DNA from: Anaerolineae bacterium
Lineage (GTDB): Bacteria > Chloroflexota > Anaerolineae > Anaerolineales > Villigracilaceae
Direction: 5' to 3'
NCBI GenBank assembly: GCA_003484265.1
Contig: DNDO01000032.1
Span: forward strand, 5,347 to 10,987
Length of the DNA: 5,641 bases
Below, one piece after another: positions 3,621-5,641 of this stretch; position 1 is the stretch's first letter; each line of letters opens with the position of its first letter. A program made the position numbers and the translations under genes. A model generated the notes under the pieces. That model made no database searches and was not told where the DNA came from. It saw nothing but the letters and a program-made list of their open reading frames with translations.

Positions 3621-5641
3621 ATGAGCAATACGAAGCAATTAACTCTCCCAATTACCGGCATGACGTGCGCTAACTGCGTCGCCACCGTTGAGCGCAACCT
3701 CAAAAAGCTTGAAGGTGTGGAAAGCGCAGTGGTCAACCTGTCCTCCGAGCGCGCTTCTGTGGATTACGACGCCGCCAAATTAAAGTTGACGGACTTCATT
3801 GCGCGTATCGACCGCGCAGGCTACGGCATTGCCACCGGCGAAGCCGACCTTGTCATTAAGCGACTTTCGGATGATAACGATGCCCGCAGACTTGAGAAGG
3901 CTCTTTCCGAATTGGAGGGCGTGCTGGATGCACAGGTTAATTACTTGACTGAAAAAGCGCATGTCAGGTATGTTCCCACGATGGTCACCCAAGCCGAACT
4001 CCGCCGTGCAGTTTCGTCAGCTGGATTCGAATCCATGGATTTTGGAGGGGAAGCGGAAGATGCCGAAGCGATTGCGCGCGAACATGAAATTCAGGAACAA
4101 CGCCGCCTGCTCATCATCGGTCTGATCTTCACCGTGCCGTTGTTCACCTTCTCGATGCTGCGTGATTTCAACATCCTCGGTCATTGGGCGCACGAAGCCT
4201 GGGTCAACTATATGATGCTGCTCCTCGCTACCCCGGTACAATTCTATGTGGGCTGGCAATATTATATCGGAGCGTTCAAGGCTCTCCGCAACAAATCAGC
4301 CAACATGGATGTGCTTATCGTAATGGGTTCTTCCGCCGCATTTTTCTACTCGCTCCCGATCACATTCGGATTGCTGGCTGGGCATGTCTATTTTGAGACA
4401 GCGGCGGTCATTATCACGCTTATTAAATTGGGAAAATATTTGGAAGCCCGCGCAAAGGGACGCACCTCTGAAGCGATCAAAAAATTAATGGGACTTCGCG
4501 CCAAAACTGCTCGCGTCATTCGCGACGGGACGGAGGCTGAGATCTCAATCGACTCTGTACTCGTCGGAGACATGGTCATCGTCAAACCCGGCGAGACGAT
4601 ACCTGTAGACGGAGTGGTGGTCGAAGGTCGAAGCTCCGTGGACGAATCCATGCTGACTGGTGAGTCGATGCCGGTCGATAAGAAGCAGGGCGACACGGTC
4701 ATTGGCGCGACTTTGAACAAACTCGGCATGTTGAAGTTTGAAGCGACAAAAGTGGGCAAAGAAACCGCCCTTGCACGGATCGTCAAACTCGTGGAAGATG
4801 CGCAGGGAAGCAAAGCGCCGATCCAAAAACTTGCAGATCAGGTCTCTGCTGTGTTTGTGCCGGCAGTCATCGTGATTGCATTGCTTACGTTTGCAGGCTG
4901 GTACTTTATCGGCGCACAGGGTGACTTTACCCGCGCGTTGATCAACATGGTTGCTGTGCTTGTAATTGCTTGTCCGTGTGCGATGGGGCTAGCCACGCCG
5001 ACGGCCGTCATGGTAGGGACTGGCAAAGGTGCGGAGTTGGGTGTGCTATTTAAAACCAGCGAAGCATTGGAACGTGCAGGGAAAATCTCTGTGGTGATTT
5101 TTGATAAAACAGGAACTATTACCAAGGGTCAACCTGCTGTCACCGATATAGTGGTAAGTGGAATGTGGAAAGTAGATCAGTTGCTCCGCCTTGCCGCTTC
5201 TGTCGAAAAGGGGAGTGAACATCCTCTGGGCGAGGCGATCTGGGCGGAGGGAACTGCCCGAGGGTTGGCTTTGGCAGACGCGGCTGGGTTTAAGGCAGAG
5301 CCTGGGCATGGCGTGCAGGCTGAGGTTCAGGGAATAAGCGTTGCCGTAGGCAATATCCGCATGATGGAATCTAGAGGCTGGTCCTTGAACGGATTCGAAT
5401 CCGAAGTGACCCGTTTGCAGTCCGAAGCGAAGACGGTTATGTTGGTTGCGATTGATGGAAATGTTGAAGGGGTGATCGCGGTTGCCGATACGATCAAGGT
5501 GAGCTCGAAGGACGCCGTCGCTGATTTGCATAAGATGGGTTTGCGAGTTGCGATGATCACGGGCGATAACCGAAAGACTGCCGATGCGATTGCGAAACAG
5601 GTAGGCGTTGATACGGTTCTCGCTGAAGTTTTACCCGAAGG
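3621..5641 (+). CDS. copA: Cu(+)-exporting P1B-type ATPase, 3' end outside the window
   Basis: The first 673 residues of a copper-exporting P-type ATPase; the reading frame is open to the right edge. Residues 7-70 form an N-terminal HMA domain with M14-T-C16-A-N-C19. Residues 75-142 look like a second HMA fold, but the CxxC is replaced by D84-D-N-D87. Membrane helices lie near 163-182, 195-212, 229-251, 255-273, 410-431 and 442-461. The actuator loop has T346-G-E-S349. The sixth helix has the copper-transporting C451-P-C453. The catalytic domain shows the phosphorylated D495-K-T-G-T499, H534-P535, G562-x-G564, G577-N578 and T647-G-D-N650. The CPC and the HP motif indicate subclass 1B-1, specific for Cu(I)/Ag(I). 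Not visible are the GDGxNDxP hinge and the last two helices with their ligand residues, expected in about the next 120-170 residues. GGAAA (3612-3616) is a weak ribosome binding site. Location: inner membrane, ATP-driven Cu(I) efflux. Confidence 0.95.
   Translation, partial: MSNTKQLTLPITGMTCANCVATVERNLKKLEGVESAVVNLSSERASVDYDAAKLKLTDFIARIDRAGYGIATGEADLVIKRLSDDNDARRLEKALSELEGVLDAQVNYLTEKAHVRYVPTMVTQAELRRAVSSAGFESMDFGGEAEDAEAIAREHEIQEQRRLLIIGLIFTVPLFTFSMLRDFNILGHWAHEAWVNYMMLLLATPVQFYVGWQYYIGAFKALRNKSANMDVLIVMGSSAAFFYSLPITFGLLAGHVYFETAAVIITLIKLGKYLEARAKGRTSEAIKKLMGLRAKTARVIRDGTEAEISIDSVLVGDMVIVKPGETIPVDGVVVEGRSSVDESMLTGESMPVDKKQGDTVIGATLNKLGMLKFEATKVGKETALARIVKLVEDAQGSKAPIQKLADQVSAVFVPAVIVIALLTFAGWYFIGAQGDFTRALINMVAVLVIACPCAMGLATPTAVMVGTGKGAELGVLFKTSEALERAGKISVVIFDKTGTITKGQPAVTDIVVSGMWKVDQLLRLAASVEKGSEHPLGEAIWAEGTARGLALADAAGFKAEPGHGVQAEVQGISVAVGNIRMMESRGWSLNGFESEVTRLQSEAKTVMLVAIDGNVEGVIAVADTIKVSSKDAVADLHKMGLRVAMITGDNRKTADAIAKQVGVDTVLAEVLPE

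Noticed and set aside
4388..4813. Antisense frames within copA, including a 141-codon one
   Set aside because: They are opposite the highly conserved actuator region of CopA, whose motifs are intact in the plus frame.

Overview
The window reads as chromosomal DNA of an anaerobic or facultative bacterium, most likely a Chloroflexota (Anaerolineae-type) lineage. This is inferred from the type of genes rather than from a marker gene. There are two short lipoproteins with Pro/Thr-rich linkers behind the lipidated Cys and Cys-paired ectodomains, a stand-alone SCP2 domain protein, and a CsoR / iron-sulfur CopZ / CopA copper cluster. No rRNA, tRNA, CRISPR array, transposase or other mobile element was seen.

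Left part, minus strand (1-1608): a lipoprotein gene (1003-1608) overlaps a GNAT acetyltransferase gene (467-1006) by an ATGA stop/start, so the two form a coupled pair. Downstream, a stand-alone SCP2 sterol-carrier-like gene (44-382) has its own good promoter (419-448) and ends in a perfect 18-bp hairpin (1-43). The lipoprotein gene has a promoter so close to its ATG that the message may be leaderless.

Middle (1609-2465, plus strand): a divergently oriented second lipoprotein (1717-2430) of unknown function, closed by a 12-bp hairpin terminator (2436-2465). The 108 bp between the two divergent lipoprotein genes hold their promoters.

Right part (2486-5641, plus strand): a copper-homeostasis operon. 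A TTGACA/TATATT promoter is followed directly by a C6-T-G8 operator of the CsoR type. Then come csoR (Cu(I)-sensing repressor with C30/H55/C59), a cysteine-rich protein matching the [2Fe-2S]/zinc domain of Archaeoglobus-type CopZ, a separate 72-residue HMA copper chaperone, and the Cu(+)-exporting P1B-type ATPase CopA, which runs off the right edge. Expected logic: excess Cu(I) releases CsoR from the operator; the iron-sulfur protein may reduce Cu(II) to Cu(I) and work with the HMA chaperone; the chaperone hands Cu(I) to CopA for export.

The most notable points are the splitting of the iron-sulfur CopZ module and the HMA module into two adjacent genes, a second HMA-like domain in CopA whose CxxC is replaced by DxxD, and the compact CsoR operator. 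The pieces belong to known families; I see no wholly undescribed system here.
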